Shown: piece by piece, positions 36,817-45,870 of the stretch
How the letters are laid out: every line of letters starts with the position of its first letter
How positions within the stretch are numbered: position 1 is the first letter of the stretch
Source: Actinomadura pelletieri DSM 43383
GTDB lineage: Bacteria; Actinomycetota; Actinomycetes; Streptosporangiales; Streptosporangiaceae
Direction: 5' to 3'
DNA length: 64,000 nucleotides
Assembly (NCBI RefSeq): GCF_003634705.1
Contig: NZ_RBWU01000002.1
Coordinates: 372,001 to 436,000 of the forward strand
Translations under genes and position numbers: made by a program
Notes under the pieces: generated by a model
The model's input: only the letters and a program-made list of their open reading frames with translations
Told to the model about the DNA's origin: nothing
Database searches by the model: none

Positions 36817-37209
36817 CTCCTGGCTCCCTGCGGTCTCTGGCGAGGGTCTTCCGGCGGCCGCGCCCGGTCGTGGTCCGGGCCGTCACGTCCGCCGTCACGC
36901 CCGCCCGTCACGTCCGCCGGTCAGGTCATCCTGTCACGGGCGAGGCGCCGCGAATGCCGTGCCCGACCCCGATGGCGGTGATCTGCGCACTCCGTAGCGC
37001 GTCGAACACCGAATCACGCCGATGCCGGTCGGCGTCCCGCGTGTTTCGGTGGCCCCATCTACAATTCCGTGCCGCGCACTTGATCGTGGGGGAGCCATGG
37101 ACGACATGAACGCGGGTAACCTGGCACGCCAAGGCAGATCTCTCCCTGGCGAGGTGGGGCCGCCGGAGCCAAGCGCCACCGAGTACTCACTCCACCGAAC
37201 CCCGACTTT
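36817..37209. other. Divergent promoter region of mtrA and the MoxR operon
   Basis: No gene. Near 36881-36920 a 12-bp word (GTCACGTCCGCC, GTCACGCCCGCC, GTCACGTCCGCC) is repeated three times; it may be a binding site cluster. Otherwise nothing recognised. Confidence 0.5.
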
Positions 37210-37902
37210 GTGACGATGAGGGCCATGAGAGGACGTGTACTGGTCGTCGACGACGACCTCGCGCTCGCCGAGATGCTCGGCATCGTGCTGAGGGGCGAGG
37301 GCTTCGAACCATCGTTCGTCCACGACGGAGACAAGGCGCTCGAGGCCTTCCGGGAGACCCGGCCCGACCTCGTGCTGCTCGACCTGATGCTTCCGGGGGC
37401 GGACGGCATCGACGTGTGCCGCCAGATCCGCGCCGAGTCCGGCGTGCCGATCGTCATGCTCACGGCGAAGAGCGACACCGTGGACGTCGTGCTCGGGCTG
37501 GAGTCCGGCGCCGACGACTACATCGTCAAACCGTTCAAACCGAAGGAACTGGTGGCGCGCGTCCGCGCCCGGCTGCGGCGCACGGACGAGCCCGCGCCGG
37601 AGACCCTGCAGATCGGCGACATCACCATCGACGTCGCCGGGCACTCGGTCAAGCGCGGCGACCGGCACATCCCGCTGACGCCGCTGGAGTTCGACTTGCT
37701 GGTGGCGCTGGCCCGTAAGCCCCGCCAGGTGTTCACCCGCGAAGTCCTGCTTGAGCAGGTGTGGGGGTACCGGCACGCCGCCGACACCCGCCTGGTGAAC
37801 GTCCATGTGCAGCGACTGCGCGCCAAGATAGAGAAAGACCCCGAGCGGCCCGAGATCGTCGTCACCGTGCGCGGTGTCGGCTACAAGGCCGGGCCTGCTT
37901 GA
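37210..37902 (+). CDS. mtrA: Response regulator MtrA
   Basis: About 230-aa OmpR-type regulator. Receiver: VLVVDDDLALAEMLGIVLRGEGF, phospho-acceptor Asp in LVLLDLMLPGADG (D58 here), Thr in VMLTAKSDT and Lys in IVKPFKPKE. Winged helix: LTPLEFDLLVALARKPRQVF, VWGYRHAADTRLVNVHVQRL. Nearly identical to mycobacterial and streptomycete MtrA, which couple cell division, wall metabolism and osmotic response. Starts at 37210 (GTG), 37216 or 37225 (ATG) are possible; none has a good ribosome-binding site. Confidence 0.97.
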   Translation: MTMRAMRGRVLVVDDDLALAEMLGIVLRGEGFEPSFVHDGDKALEAFRETRPDLVLLDLMLPGADGIDVCRQIRAESGVPIVMLTAKSDTVDVVLGLESGADDYIVKPFKPKELVARVRARLRRTDEPAPETLQIGDITIDVAGHSVKRGDRHIPLTPLEFDLLVALARKPRQVFTREVLLEQVWGYRHAADTRLVNVHVQRLRAKIEKDPERPEIVVTVRGVGYKAGPA

Positions 37903-37950
37903 CCGGGCCCGCTTGACGGGCCCGCCTGACCGGGCCCGCCTGACCGGTAC
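37891..37950 (+). repeat. Short GC-rich direct repeats after mtrA
   Basis: About four imperfect copies of a 16-base unit ending GACCGGGCCCGCCT lie across and just after the mtrA stop. Each includes a GGGCCC palindrome and could fold into small hairpins. The rest of the 240-bp gap to mtrB shows nothing notable. Confidence 0.55.
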
Positions 37951-38142
37951 CGGCCCCCAGACCGTCCACCAGACCGTTCGAACTCAGCCATCCGACGTCC
38001 GCGCGACCTTTCGAACATTCATGACGTCGCCGTAACCTGCCGGAGTCGCATTCCTTCGTGATTCCCCTCGTGACACACCGATGACCGTCCAGCACTTTCC
38101 CGGAGCCCCGTCACCCAGGCCACGCCGTATCGCGGTTCCCTC

Positions 38143-39780
38143 ATGAGCGCCGACATGAGGAGGGCGAAGCGGTTCGTCCGGCGTGCCCTGCGGGCGGCCC
38201 GGCGCCTTCTGCGCCGCACCGTGAAGAGCGGATACACGCGGTGGCACCGGTCGATCCAGGTGCGCATCGTCACGTCCACCCTGTTCATTTCGGCGATCGT
38301 CGTCGCGATCCTGGGCATGTTCCTGATGCAGCAGATGTCGTCGGCGCTCATGGACGGCAAGGTCAAGGCGGCCCGCCTCCAACTGGACGACGGTCTGGCG
38401 CAGGTACAGCGCGACCTGGGCAACTCGGCCGGGGACGGCAGCAGGCTCAACTCGACGATCGAACGGCTGAAGGCTCGAAGCGGCCCGTCCGGGCTGTACG
38501 AGGTCTACATTCGCGACACGACCGAGCAGTACTTCGACGGGTACTCGACCAACGAACTGCGTCCGGAGAGCGTCCCGCGGCGGCTTCGGAAGGAGCTGAA
38601 GAACGCGCCCGCTGGTTCGCGCGCCTACACCTACGGCGAGCTGTCCTATATCGATGACCGTCCGTCCGAGCGGGGGCTCATCGTCGGCGGCAAGACCGGT
38701 CAGTTCGAGCTGTACTACCTGTTCCGGCTCGTGGAGGAACAGCGGACCCTGACCAATGTGGGACGGTCCCTAGCGGGAGTGGGCATCGTCCTGGTGCTGC
38801 TTCTGGCGGCGATCGCCTCACTGGTGACGCGGCAGGTCGTCATCCCGGTGCGGCTGGCCGCGCAGGGTGCCCAGCGGCTCGCCGCCGGACGGCTCGAAGA
38901 GCGCATGAGGGTCCGAGGTGAGGACGACCTGGCGCGCTTGGCCAGATCCTTCAACGACATGGCCGCGAACCTGCAGGAGAAAATCGGGGAACTGGAGGAC
39001 CTGTCACAGGTTCAACGCCAGTTCGTGTCCGACGTGTCGCATGAGCTGCGCACGCCCCTGACCACCATCAGGATCGCCGCGGACATGCTCTACGAGAACC
39101 GTGACACCTTCGACGATCCCGCGGTGGGACGGTCCGCGGAGTTGTTGCAGAGCCAGCTTGAACGGTTCGAGTCACTGCTGGCCGACCTCCTGGAGATCAG
39201 TCGGCACGACGCGGGCGCCGCGACGCTGGACGTGGAGTCCCTCGACATGCGCGACCTCGTCCTGCGCGTCGTCGGCGACATCCAAGGACTGTCCGAACGC
39301 AAGGGCAGCAAGGTCGTCCTGCAACTGCCGGGCGAACCGTGCATGGCGGAGGTCGACCGTCGCAGGGTCGAACGCATCCTGCGGAACCTGCTCGTCAACG
39401 CCGTCGAACACGGCGAGGGCGAGGACATCGTGGTGTCCGTCGCCGCCGACCGGGACGCCGTCGCCGTCGCCGTCCGCGACCACGGCGTCGGCCTCAAACC
39501 GGGCGAGGGCCAGATGGTCTTCGACCGGTTCTGGCGCGCCGACCCCGCCCGCGCCCGCACCACCGGCGGCACCGGACTCGGCCTGTCGATCTCCCGGGAG
39601 GACGCGCAGTTGCACGGTGGATGGCTGCAGGCGTGGGGAGAGCCCGGTGCGGGCTCCCAGTTCCGTCTCTCGCTGCCTCGCGTGGCCGGGGCCGAACTAC
39701 GGGGCTCCCCGCTTCCGCTGGTGCCTCCTGGGGCCGGTGACGCGCGTCCGCTGTTCGCGGAACTGGAGGCGGGCGAGTGA
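38143..39780 (+). CDS. mtrB: Sensor histidine kinase MtrB
   Basis: 545 aa. First span IVTSTLFISAIVVAILGMFLM, an extracytoplasmic domain of about 155 residues, second span VGIVLVLLLAAIASLV, a HAMP domain (QVVIPVRLAAQGAQRLAAG), the dimerisation domain SDVSHELRTPLTTI with the phospho-histidine, and an ATPase domain (LLVNAVEHGEG, GTGLGLSIS). Partner of MtrA; its activity is modulated by the lipoprotein LpqB, whose gene overlaps the mtrB stop by four bases (GTGA). Confidence 0.97.
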   Translation: MSADMRRAKRFVRRALRAARRLLRRTVKSGYTRWHRSIQVRIVTSTLFISAIVVAILGMFLMQQMSSALMDGKVKAARLQLDDGLAQVQRDLGNSAGDGSRLNSTIERLKARSGPSGLYEVYIRDTTEQYFDGYSTNELRPESVPRRLRKELKNAPAGSRAYTYGELSYIDDRPSERGLIVGGKTGQFELYYLFRLVEEQRTLTNVGRSLAGVGIVLVLLLAAIASLVTRQVVIPVRLAAQGAQRLAAGRLEERMRVRGEDDLARLARSFNDMAANLQEKIGELEDLSQVQRQFVSDVSHELRTPLTTIRIAADMLYENRDTFDDPAVGRSAELLQSQLERFESLLADLLEISRHDAGAATLDVESLDMRDLVLRVVGDIQGLSERKGSKVVLQLPGEPCMAEVDRRRVERILRNLLVNAVEHGEGEDIVVSVAADRDAVAVAVRDHGVGLKPGEGQMVFDRFWRADPARARTTGGTGLGLSISREDAQLHGGWLQAWGEPGAGSQFRLSLPRVAGAELRGSPLPLVPPGAGDARPLFAELEAGE

Positions 39781-41585
39781 CCGCGGGCCGCACCACCGGC
39801 TGCACCCTGGGACGGCACGGGACGATCTGCTTCCTCGCGGTCGCCGTCCTCGTCCTCGGCGGCTGCGCGACCGTGCCGAGCGGCGGTCAGGTCGTCACCG
39901 GCAGACCCGCCGAACGGGCCGAACGCGTCGATGACCCGTACGTCCGGTTGATCCCGGTGAAGCCGCGTCCCGAGTGGGGACCGGCCCAGATCGTCTCCGG
40001 ATTCCTGGCCGCGTCCGCGAGCTTCGACGACGACCACAAGGTCGCCAAGCTGTATCTCGGCGCGCGGACCACCTGGAACCCGGGGCTGCGTCCGTCCGTG
40101 ACGGTCCTGGCGAGCCGTGTCACCGAACCCCAGGTGGTCCGGGCGACCGCCACCCACGCGACCGTCAAGGTCACCGGCCAGGAGGTCGGCACCATCACCT
40201 CCGACGGCCAGTACACCGCCTCCCCGAGAGCGCTCGACACCTCGTTCCAACTCGCGAAGACGTCCCAGGGGGTGTGGCGCATCACCGGGCTCCCCGGCGA
40301 CGACAAGACCGGGCTGCTCCTCTCCCAGGACGACGTCGAACGCGCCATGCGCACCGTCAACCTGTTCTTCTTCGCACCCGACCACCAGACCCTCGTCCCG
40401 AACGGCATCTTCCTGCCGGTCGTGAACCGGCAGACCCTGCCGACCCAACTCGCCCAGGCGCTCCTGGACGGCCCCACGTCCTGGCTGAACGGCGCCGTCC
40501 ACACCGCCTTCCCGACCGGAACCAGGCTGAGGCGCGGGGTCCACGTCGACAAGGACGTCGCCACCGTCGACCTCACCAAGGAGGCCCGCGCCGGAAACGT
40601 CGAACAGATGTCGGCGCAACTCGGCTGGACGATGCGGCAACTGTCCGAGATCAAACGTTGGCGACTCCAGATCGAGGGGCAGCCCGTCGCGCCCGACGGC
40701 CTGGAGTACACCCAGCCCGTCCACGCCTGGGACGCCAACTCCCCCGACGGACAGGTGCCGAAGGGTGAACACCATCCGAACGCCTACGTCGTCAGCCCGT
40801 CCGGCTTCATCGGCACCCTGGAGGGCGACCGCGCCCAGCCCCGGGTGATCGGCGCCGCGGGCCGTCTCTCCCGTCCGGCCGTCGCCCCCGACAACCAGGA
40901 ACTCGCCGGTCTCAGCGCCGAAGCCGACCAGGTCTTCGTCGCCGCGCCCCTGACCGGTTCGCCCCCGCCCCGCGTCCTGCTCACCGCGCAGAAGGACGCC
41001 CGCTTCACCGCCCCGACCTGGAGCCGCGACGGCACCCTCTGGGTGGTGGAGAGCAAGAAGGACGAGTCCTGGCTGTGGGTGCGTCCACGCGGCCGACCAC
41101 CCGTCCGCGCCGCCCACTGGGGCCTCGGCGGCCGCGAGGTCCGCGCCTTCCGCATCGCCCGCGACGGCGTCCGCGCCGCCGTCATCGCGCACATCGACGG
41201 CCGCCCCCAAGTCCAGGTCGGCCGAATCGCCTATGCCCCCGGCGGCACCCTGGACGTCGGCTCCTTCCTGCCGGTGAGCTCCGAACTCCAGGACGCCGTC
41301 GACCTAGCCTGGCGCGACTACAGCACCCTCGCCGTCCTCGGCCGCGCCCAACGCGACTCGCAGACGCTCCCGTTCCTGATGCCGATCAGCGGCAGCGCCA
41401 TCACCTCCCTGGGCGTCGGCTCCCTGGGCGAACCCCGCACGATCGCCGCCGCCCCCGGCGCCCCGATCCTCATCGGGACCCGGTCGTCCGGCAAGGACCA
41501 GGTCTGCCGCCAGCGGGCCCCCAGCAACTCCTACAGCCCCTGGATCTGCCCCACCCCGGCCAAGGACCCCGACTACCCGGGCTGA
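39777..41585 (+). CDS. lpqB: Lipoprotein LpqB
   Basis: 602 aa. Signal peptide with lipobox LVLGGC, so Cys30 is the lipid anchor. A GerMN domain (FLPVVNRQTLPTQLAQALLDGP, LSEIKRWRLQIEG) is followed by a beta-propeller-like LpqB domain (APTWSRDGTLWVVE). In mycobacteria and streptomycetes LpqB binds MtrB and tunes MtrA phosphorylation. GTG start inside the mtrB stop. It completes the mtrA-mtrB-lpqB unit. Confidence 0.95.
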   Translation: MTAGRTTGCTLGRHGTICFLAVAVLVLGGCATVPSGGQVVTGRPAERAERVDDPYVRLIPVKPRPEWGPAQIVSGFLAASASFDDDHKVAKLYLGARTTWNPGLRPSVTVLASRVTEPQVVRATATHATVKVTGQEVGTITSDGQYTASPRALDTSFQLAKTSQGVWRITGLPGDDKTGLLLSQDDVERAMRTVNLFFFAPDHQTLVPNGIFLPVVNRQTLPTQLAQALLDGPTSWLNGAVHTAFPTGTRLRRGVHVDKDVATVDLTKEARAGNVEQMSAQLGWTMRQLSEIKRWRLQIEGQPVAPDGLEYTQPVHAWDANSPDGQVPKGEHHPNAYVVSPSGFIGTLEGDRAQPRVIGAAGRLSRPAVAPDNQELAGLSAEADQVFVAAPLTGSPPPRVLLTAQKDARFTAPTWSRDGTLWVVESKKDESWLWVRPRGRPPVRAAHWGLGGREVRAFRIARDGVRAAVIAHIDGRPQVQVGRIAYAPGGTLDVGSFLPVSSELQDAVDLAWRDYSTLAVLGRAQRDSQTLPFLMPISGSAITSLGVGSLGEPRTIAAAPGAPILIGTRSSGKDQVCRQRAPSNSYSPWICPTPAKDPDYPG

Positions 41586-41647
41586 GAGTTATCCACAATT
41601 CCCGAACCCATTACCCCCGACCACCCCCGACGAGCATCGTCGATGCC

Positions 41648-42367
41648 ATGAGATGGCTCCCCGACCTGCTCGAACTGCTCTTCCCCGAAACCTGCGTCGG
41701 CTGTGGCACGCCCCGCCTCCTCCTCTGCGACACCTGCGCGACCCCCCTCCAGGGCCCCGCAAGACCCGCCAGGACGGCCCCGTACGGCCTCCCCCCACCC
41801 TGGACCGTCGCCACCTACGAGGGCCCCTTGAAAGCGATCCTGTCCGCTTACAAGGAGCACGGCCGCACCGCCCTGGCCGTCCCCTTGGGCGAGGCCCTGG
41901 CCACATCCCTCCACGCCGCCATAGCGAACCAAAGACCACCCCACACGGTCGTATGGATCCCGTCCCGCCGCACCTCCCTCAAACGCCGCGGCCACGACCC
42001 CCTCCGCCAAACCCTCGCCATAGCCCTGGACCGCCTACGCGAGAAGGACGTCCCCATCACCACCTGCAACGCTTTGAAACCAACCAAACGCACAGCCGAC
42101 CAAGCAGGCCTAACCGCCCCCCAACGCGCCAAAAACCTCCAAGGCGCCTTCCAAGCAACCCACCCCGCCAAACCCACCACCGATCACATGACCGACCACG
42201 CGACCGAACCCATCACCGATCGCATCGCGGACTGTTCGGTGATCCTGGTGGACGACGTCATCACCACGGGCGCCACCCTCGCCGAGGCAGCCCGCGCCCT
42301 CCGAGCCGCAGGCATCGAGGTAACCGCCGCCGCCACCATCGCAGCAACCCCCCGCCACCACCCGTGA
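41648..42367 (+). CDS. comF: ComF family phosphoribosyltransferase-like protein
   Basis: 239 aa. N-terminal zinc ribbon with C16, C19, C27 and C30 (CVGCGTPRLLLCDTC), then a type I phosphoribosyltransferase fold with the PRPP loop VILVDDVITTGAT. Related to ComFC/GntX, linked to DNA uptake or salvage in other bacteria. Between about 175 and 195 there is a short quasi-repeat (TDHMTDHATEPITDR) just before the PRPP loop. The DNA towards the 3' end becomes very C- and A-rich on the coding strand, unlike its neighbours. Start ATG at 41648. Confidence 0.9.
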   Translation: MRWLPDLLELLFPETCVGCGTPRLLLCDTCATPLQGPARPARTAPYGLPPPWTVATYEGPLKAILSAYKEHGRTALAVPLGEALATSLHAAIANQRPPHTVVWIPSRRTSLKRRGHDPLRQTLAIALDRLREKDVPITTCNALKPTKRTADQAGLTAPQRAKNLQGAFQATHPAKPTTDHMTDHATEPITDRIADCSVILVDDVITTGATLAEAARALRAAGIEVTAAATIAATPRHHP

Positions 42368-42394
42368 CCCCACCCCTCCCAACCAAGCCCGACC

Positions 42395-42991
42395 GCGGCA
42401 GCCACCGCTTGTGCGGCGGGATCAACGGCGGGCCAGCGCGCGTGACGGCCCCCGGCGCGAGGCGGGACCGGTGCTGAGGGACACCGATCGTGATGGCCAT
42501 GGCTTGTGAGGTGAGACGGTCGTGACGGGTACCAGTGATGCGTGCCGGCTGCGGCGGCAGCCACCGCTTGTGCGGCGGGATCAACGGCGGGCCAGCGCGT
42601 GACGGCCCCCGGCGTGAGGTGGGACTGGTGCTGAGGGACACCGATCGTGATGGCCATGGCTTGTGAGGTGAGACGGTCGTGACGGGTACCAGTGATGCGT
42701 GCCGGCTGCGGCGGCAGCCACCGCTTGTGCGGCGGGATCAACGGTGGGGCAGTGCGTGACGGCTCCCGGTGTGAGGTGGGACTGGTGCTGAGGGACACCG
42801 ATCGTGATGGCCATGGCTTGTGAGGTGAGACGGTCGTGACGGGTACCAGTGATGCGTGCCGGCTGCGGCGGCAGCCACCGCTTGTGCGGCGGGATCAACG
42901 GTGGGGCAGTGCGTGTGACCGCCCCCGGCGTGAGGTGGGACCGGTGCTGAGGGACACCGATCGTGATGGCCATCGCTTGTGAGGTGAGACG
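42395..42991. repeat. Four-copy 157-bp tandem repeat array
   Basis: Copies start at 42395, 42554, 42711 and 42868 (spacing 159, 157, 157), each opening GCGGCAGCCACCGCTTGTGC; the fourth stops after GAGGTGAGACG. Copies differ by a few substitutions and small indels. As 157 is not a multiple of three, any reading frame shifts from copy to copy, so the array is not a coding repeat. Each unit contains small palindromes (GGTACC, ATGGCCAT) and a GGCTGC-GCAGCC stem. Confidence 0.92.
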
Positions 42992-43019
42992 TAGTAGTGG
43001 TTGGCGCCTGGGGGGCGGG

Positions 43020-43185
43020 CAGCGCTTGTGAGGTCGAGCCGGGTGGTGACGGCCGCCGGTCGTGATTGCGGCCGCGCTGAGGGTGACGGCCAGTGTTCGT
43101 GGTGATGACCGGTGGTGGCGATTACCTCTGGCGGAAGCAGCGCTTGCGAGGTCGAGACCGGTGGTGACGGCCGCCGGGTCGTCCG
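43020..43185. repeat. Diverged second repeat pair
   Basis: A block beginning CAGCGCTTGTGAGGTCGAG at 43020 recurs at 43138 as CAGCGCTTGCGAGGTCGAG, each followed by CGGTGGTGACGGCCGCC-like sequence; spacing 118 bp. The CTTGTGAGGT word is shared with the 157-bp array, so this is probably a decayed extension of it. Confidence 0.65.
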
Positions 43186-43799
43186 CGAACCGCTCCGAAG
43201 GTGGTGGTCGTGCTCGTGGCGGCTACTGGGCGTGGGGTGGGAGCGGGGATGGCGGGTGAGTGGTGGTGACGGGCCGTGGTTGGAAAGGGAGACGCGGTGG
43301 GACGGGCGGTGGTTGTGGTGTGTGGGGGGGTGGTGACTTTCTTCGGGGTGGGGGGTGGGGTTGTAGGTAGTTACCTGGTGTAGTCGGTAGGGAGGGATTC
43401 GGGTGGGTGGGTTGGGTTCTGTCGCGGTCGGGGTGGGGAAACTCACCGCCGGGCCAGGGTGCTCTGACCTGCGGGGTCGTGATGGGCGGATCCGGTGTGC
43501 GGGTGGGGTTCGGGGGCGGTGGTGGGGCGGTGGGGAGGGGGTGAGGCGGGCGTCCGGGAGGGTTCCGATGACGGTCAGTGAGTATTTCCTCGGCCCACCC
43601 CCCTGACATTCGTGGCGTAAGGGGTTAGCGTTCCTGACATGGCACCCGCCCGGGTCCGTGGTTGCGTCGGATCGCAGTGCTCGTGCGGAGCACGAGAGGC
43701 GGTCCGGCAAGCCGATGCCAGGCGCAGGCGAAACGGCCCACGTAAGGCGACTTCTCGTCGACCGATCACGGTGCGCCTTAGAGGTAAGTCCTGCCCCGT

Positions 43800-43820
43800 C
43801 GGGGGATCCGACATCCCCCG
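43800..43820 (+). repeat. Small perfect hairpin upstream of hpf
   Basis: CGGGGGAT pairs with ATCCCCCG around CCGAC. It lies 228 bases before the hpf start; it could be a terminator for read-through from the repeat region or a leader structure. Confidence 0.45.
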
Positions 43821-44047
43821 AACCGGGAGAAGGGCAGTAGTGGCGAAAGCGCCGCGAGCCCCTCAGCAGGCGGATGTGGGGACGAAGACCAGGTCGGCCG
43901 GGCGGGTGCGACCCACCGTCCTGTGGTGCGCGTCCGGGGCGGTGAGCACTTTTCGTCCACGATCTTCACGAATCGTCGGGGATGAGAGGTGTTCAGCCGG
44001 GGACCCCGGGCAAAGCCTGAGTACAACCGGGAGAAGGGGGGTCCCAC

Positions 44048-44692
44048 GTGAACATCACCGTGAGGGGCCGGCACACCGATGTCAACGATAGGTTCCGGCG
44101 GCACGTCGACAACAAACTCGCCAAGATCGAACGGCTCAACCAGAAGGTCATCCGCGTGGATGTGGAGGTGTCCGAGGAACGTAATCCACGGTTGGCCGAC
44201 CAGCGCGAGAGGGTGGAGCTGACGATCCGCTCCCGCGGTCCGGTGATCAGAGCCGAGGCCGCCGCCGACGATCGTTACGGCGCCCTCGACCTGGCGCTGG
44301 ACAAGCTGGAGTCACGGTTGCGCCGCAACGCCGAGCGGCGCAAAGGGCATGGCGGCAAGGGGCGCGCCAAGCTCGCGACGATGGAGCCCCTGCCCGAGAC
44401 GCTCCCCGAACCCCCGGAGGCCGTCACCGAGCCCGCCGCTGACGAGCCCGAACCCGTGAAGGTCTCCCCGGAGGAGAATCTCGTCCCCATCCCGATGGAC
44501 GGCGACGGCCCCGTCATCGTCCGCGAGAAGTTCCACAAGGCCGAGCCGATGGGCATCGAGCAGGCGCTCTTCGAGATGGAGCTCGTCGGCCATGACTTCT
44601 TCCTGTACCGCGACAAGGAGACCGGGCACCCCTCGGTCGTCTACCGAAGGAGAGGCTGGGACTACGGAGTCATCAGGCTCGTCGAAGAGTGA
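44048..44692 (+). CDS. hpf: Long-form ribosome hibernation promoting factor
   Basis: 214 aa. N-terminal ribosome-binding domain: MNITVRGRHTDVNDRFRRHV to about residue 105; a charged proline-rich linker; and the C-terminal dimerisation domain (VREKFHKAEPMGIEQALFEMELVGHDFFLYRD) ending WDYGVIRLVEE. The long form alone pairs 70S ribosomes into inactive 100S dimers in stationary phase or stress. GTG start with GGGAGAAGGGGGG upstream. Conserved between comF and secA in actinobacteria. Confidence 0.95.
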   Translation: MNITVRGRHTDVNDRFRRHVDNKLAKIERLNQKVIRVDVEVSEERNPRLADQRERVELTIRSRGPVIRAEAAADDRYGALDLALDKLESRLRRNAERRKGHGGKGRAKLATMEPLPETLPEPPEAVTEPAADEPEPVKVSPEENLVPIPMDGDGPVIVREKFHKAEPMGIEQALFEMELVGHDFFLYRDKETGHPSVVYRRRGWDYGVIRLVEE

Positions 44693-45018
44693 ACGTTCTC
44701 CATCCGAACGGGCGTACCGATCGAAGATGGAGTGTGTTCAGTGATGCGGTACTCGCATCACGTCACCGTCCGAACCATGCCATGATCTGAAAAGGCGTAC
44801 CAGTCGATCCGCGAAGGTCCGGGAGGCTCCGGTGCGGCTCCCCGCCGTACCGGTTCCTTTCCGGACGGACGCGGGCCGCCGGGAACCTCCCGGTACGCAC
44901 AGCAGTTCACCGGGGGACACCCCGGCCCGAAATCCCCCGGGTTCGCCCCGGGAACCCGTATGTTCCCGAGGACGACCCGTCGGAGAACAACCCTCCGGTG
45001 GTTCCAGATCGCTGAATA
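44693..45018. other. Gap between hpf and the response regulator gene
   Basis: No gene. Contains the hpf terminator (44741) and several GC-rich inverted repeats in 44810-44960 (for example CCGGGAGG with CCTCCCGG), which could structure the leader of the next gene. Confidence 0.5.
44741..44761 (+). terminator. Terminator of hpf
   Basis: GTGATGCG (44741-44748) pairs with CGCATCAC (44754-44761) around GTACT, 48 bases after the stop. Confidence 0.65.
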
Positions 45019-45822
45019 GTGAAGGGGGGAAGCGGCGTCTCCTCCACGCCGCGAACTCTGGTGAGCGAGAATCCCGAGGCTCGCGACGCCGCGGCGGTAC
45101 CCCGTCAGCCCGGCGCCGTCCCCGCCGGGCGGGAGGCGGCCCAGCCGGCCGGGACGGCCGATCCGATCCGCGTGCTCATCGTCGACGACCATGCGCTGTT
45201 CCGCAGGGGTCTGGAGATGGTCCTGCAGGGCGAGGACGACATCGAGGTCATCGGTGAGGGCGGCGATGGGCACGAGGCCGTCGAGATGGCCGGTGACCTG
45301 CTGCCCGACGTCGTCCTGATGGACATCCGGATGCCCCGCCGCAGCGGTATCGAGGCGTGCACGGCCATCAAGGACGCCGCGCCCAGCGCCAAGATCGTCA
45401 TGCTGACCATCAGCGACGAGGAGGAGGATCTCTTCGAGGCGATCAAGGCCGGGGCCAGCGGCTACCTGCTCAAGGAGATCTCGATCGACGAGGTGCCGCA
45501 GGCCGTCCGGGCCGTGCACGGCGGCCAGTCGTTGATCAGCCCGTCGATGGCGTCCAAGCTCATCACCGAGTTCGCGGCGCTGGCCAAGCGCAGCGAGGAG
45601 CGGACGCAGCAGGTCCCGGCGCCGCGCCTCACCGACCGGGAGATGGAGGTGCTGCGCCTCGTCGCGCGCGGTCTCGGCAACCGGGAGATCGCCCGGGAGT
45701 TGTTCATCTCCGAGAACACCGTGAAGAACCACGTCCGCAACATCCTGGAGAAGCTCCAGTTGCACTCGCGGATGGAGGCCGTCGTGTACGCCGTCCGGGA
45801 GAAGCTCCTGGAGATCACCTGA
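45019..45822 (+). CDS. LuxR-type response regulator (orphan)
   Basis: 267 aa. A disordered N-terminus of about 50 residues, then a receiver ([20 protein letters not shown]) with Asp in [13 protein letters not shown], and a LuxR DNA-binding domain ([47 protein letters not shown]). No kinase gene adjoins it. Strongly conserved in this position, between hpf and secA, in actinomycetes. Start GTG at 45019 or GTG at 45061; neither has a strong ribosome-binding site. Confidence 0.92.
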   Translation: MKGGSGVSSTPRTLVSENPEARDAAAVPRQPGAVPAGREAAQPAGTADPIRVLIVDDHALFRRGLEMVLQGEDDIEVIGEGGDGHEAVEMAGDLLPDVVLMDIRMPRRSGIEACTAIKDAAPSAKIVMLTISDEEEDLFEAIKAGASGYLLKEISIDEVPQAVRAVHGGQSLISPSMASKLITEFAALAKRSEERTQQVPAPRLTDREMEVLRLVARGLGNREIARELFISENTVKNHVRNILEKLQLHSRMEAVVYAVREKLLEIT

Positions 45823-45870
45823 GTCACCACCAATCCGGTTTTGTCGGTGTCGTGACGTAGCATCGCGGAC

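Larger units (their letters stand above)
42368..44047. other. 1.7-kb non-coding gap between comF and hpf
   Basis: No supported gene. First part: the tandem repeat array (42395-42991). Second part (43020-43617): strongly G-rich on the plus strand with a second short repeat pair. Last part (43618-44047): more ordinary DNA with a hairpin at 43800 and the hpf promoter. A GTG frame from 43840 has a fair ribosome-binding site but runs into the hpf start and shows no protein-like character. Confidence 0.7.

Noticed and set aside
42184..42973. Minus-strand frames with repeated peptide motifs in the tandem array
   Set aside because: The repeat period is not divisible by three, so the same peptide appears in different frames in different copies; this is a by-product of DNA repetition.
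42395..42991. CRISPR array
   Set aside because: Repeats are 157 bp and directly abutting, with no short repeat/unique spacer alternation and no cas genes.
43840..44091. GTG frame of 83 codons upstream of hpf
   Set aside because: It runs through the hpf ribosome-binding site and start, and lacks protein-like composition.
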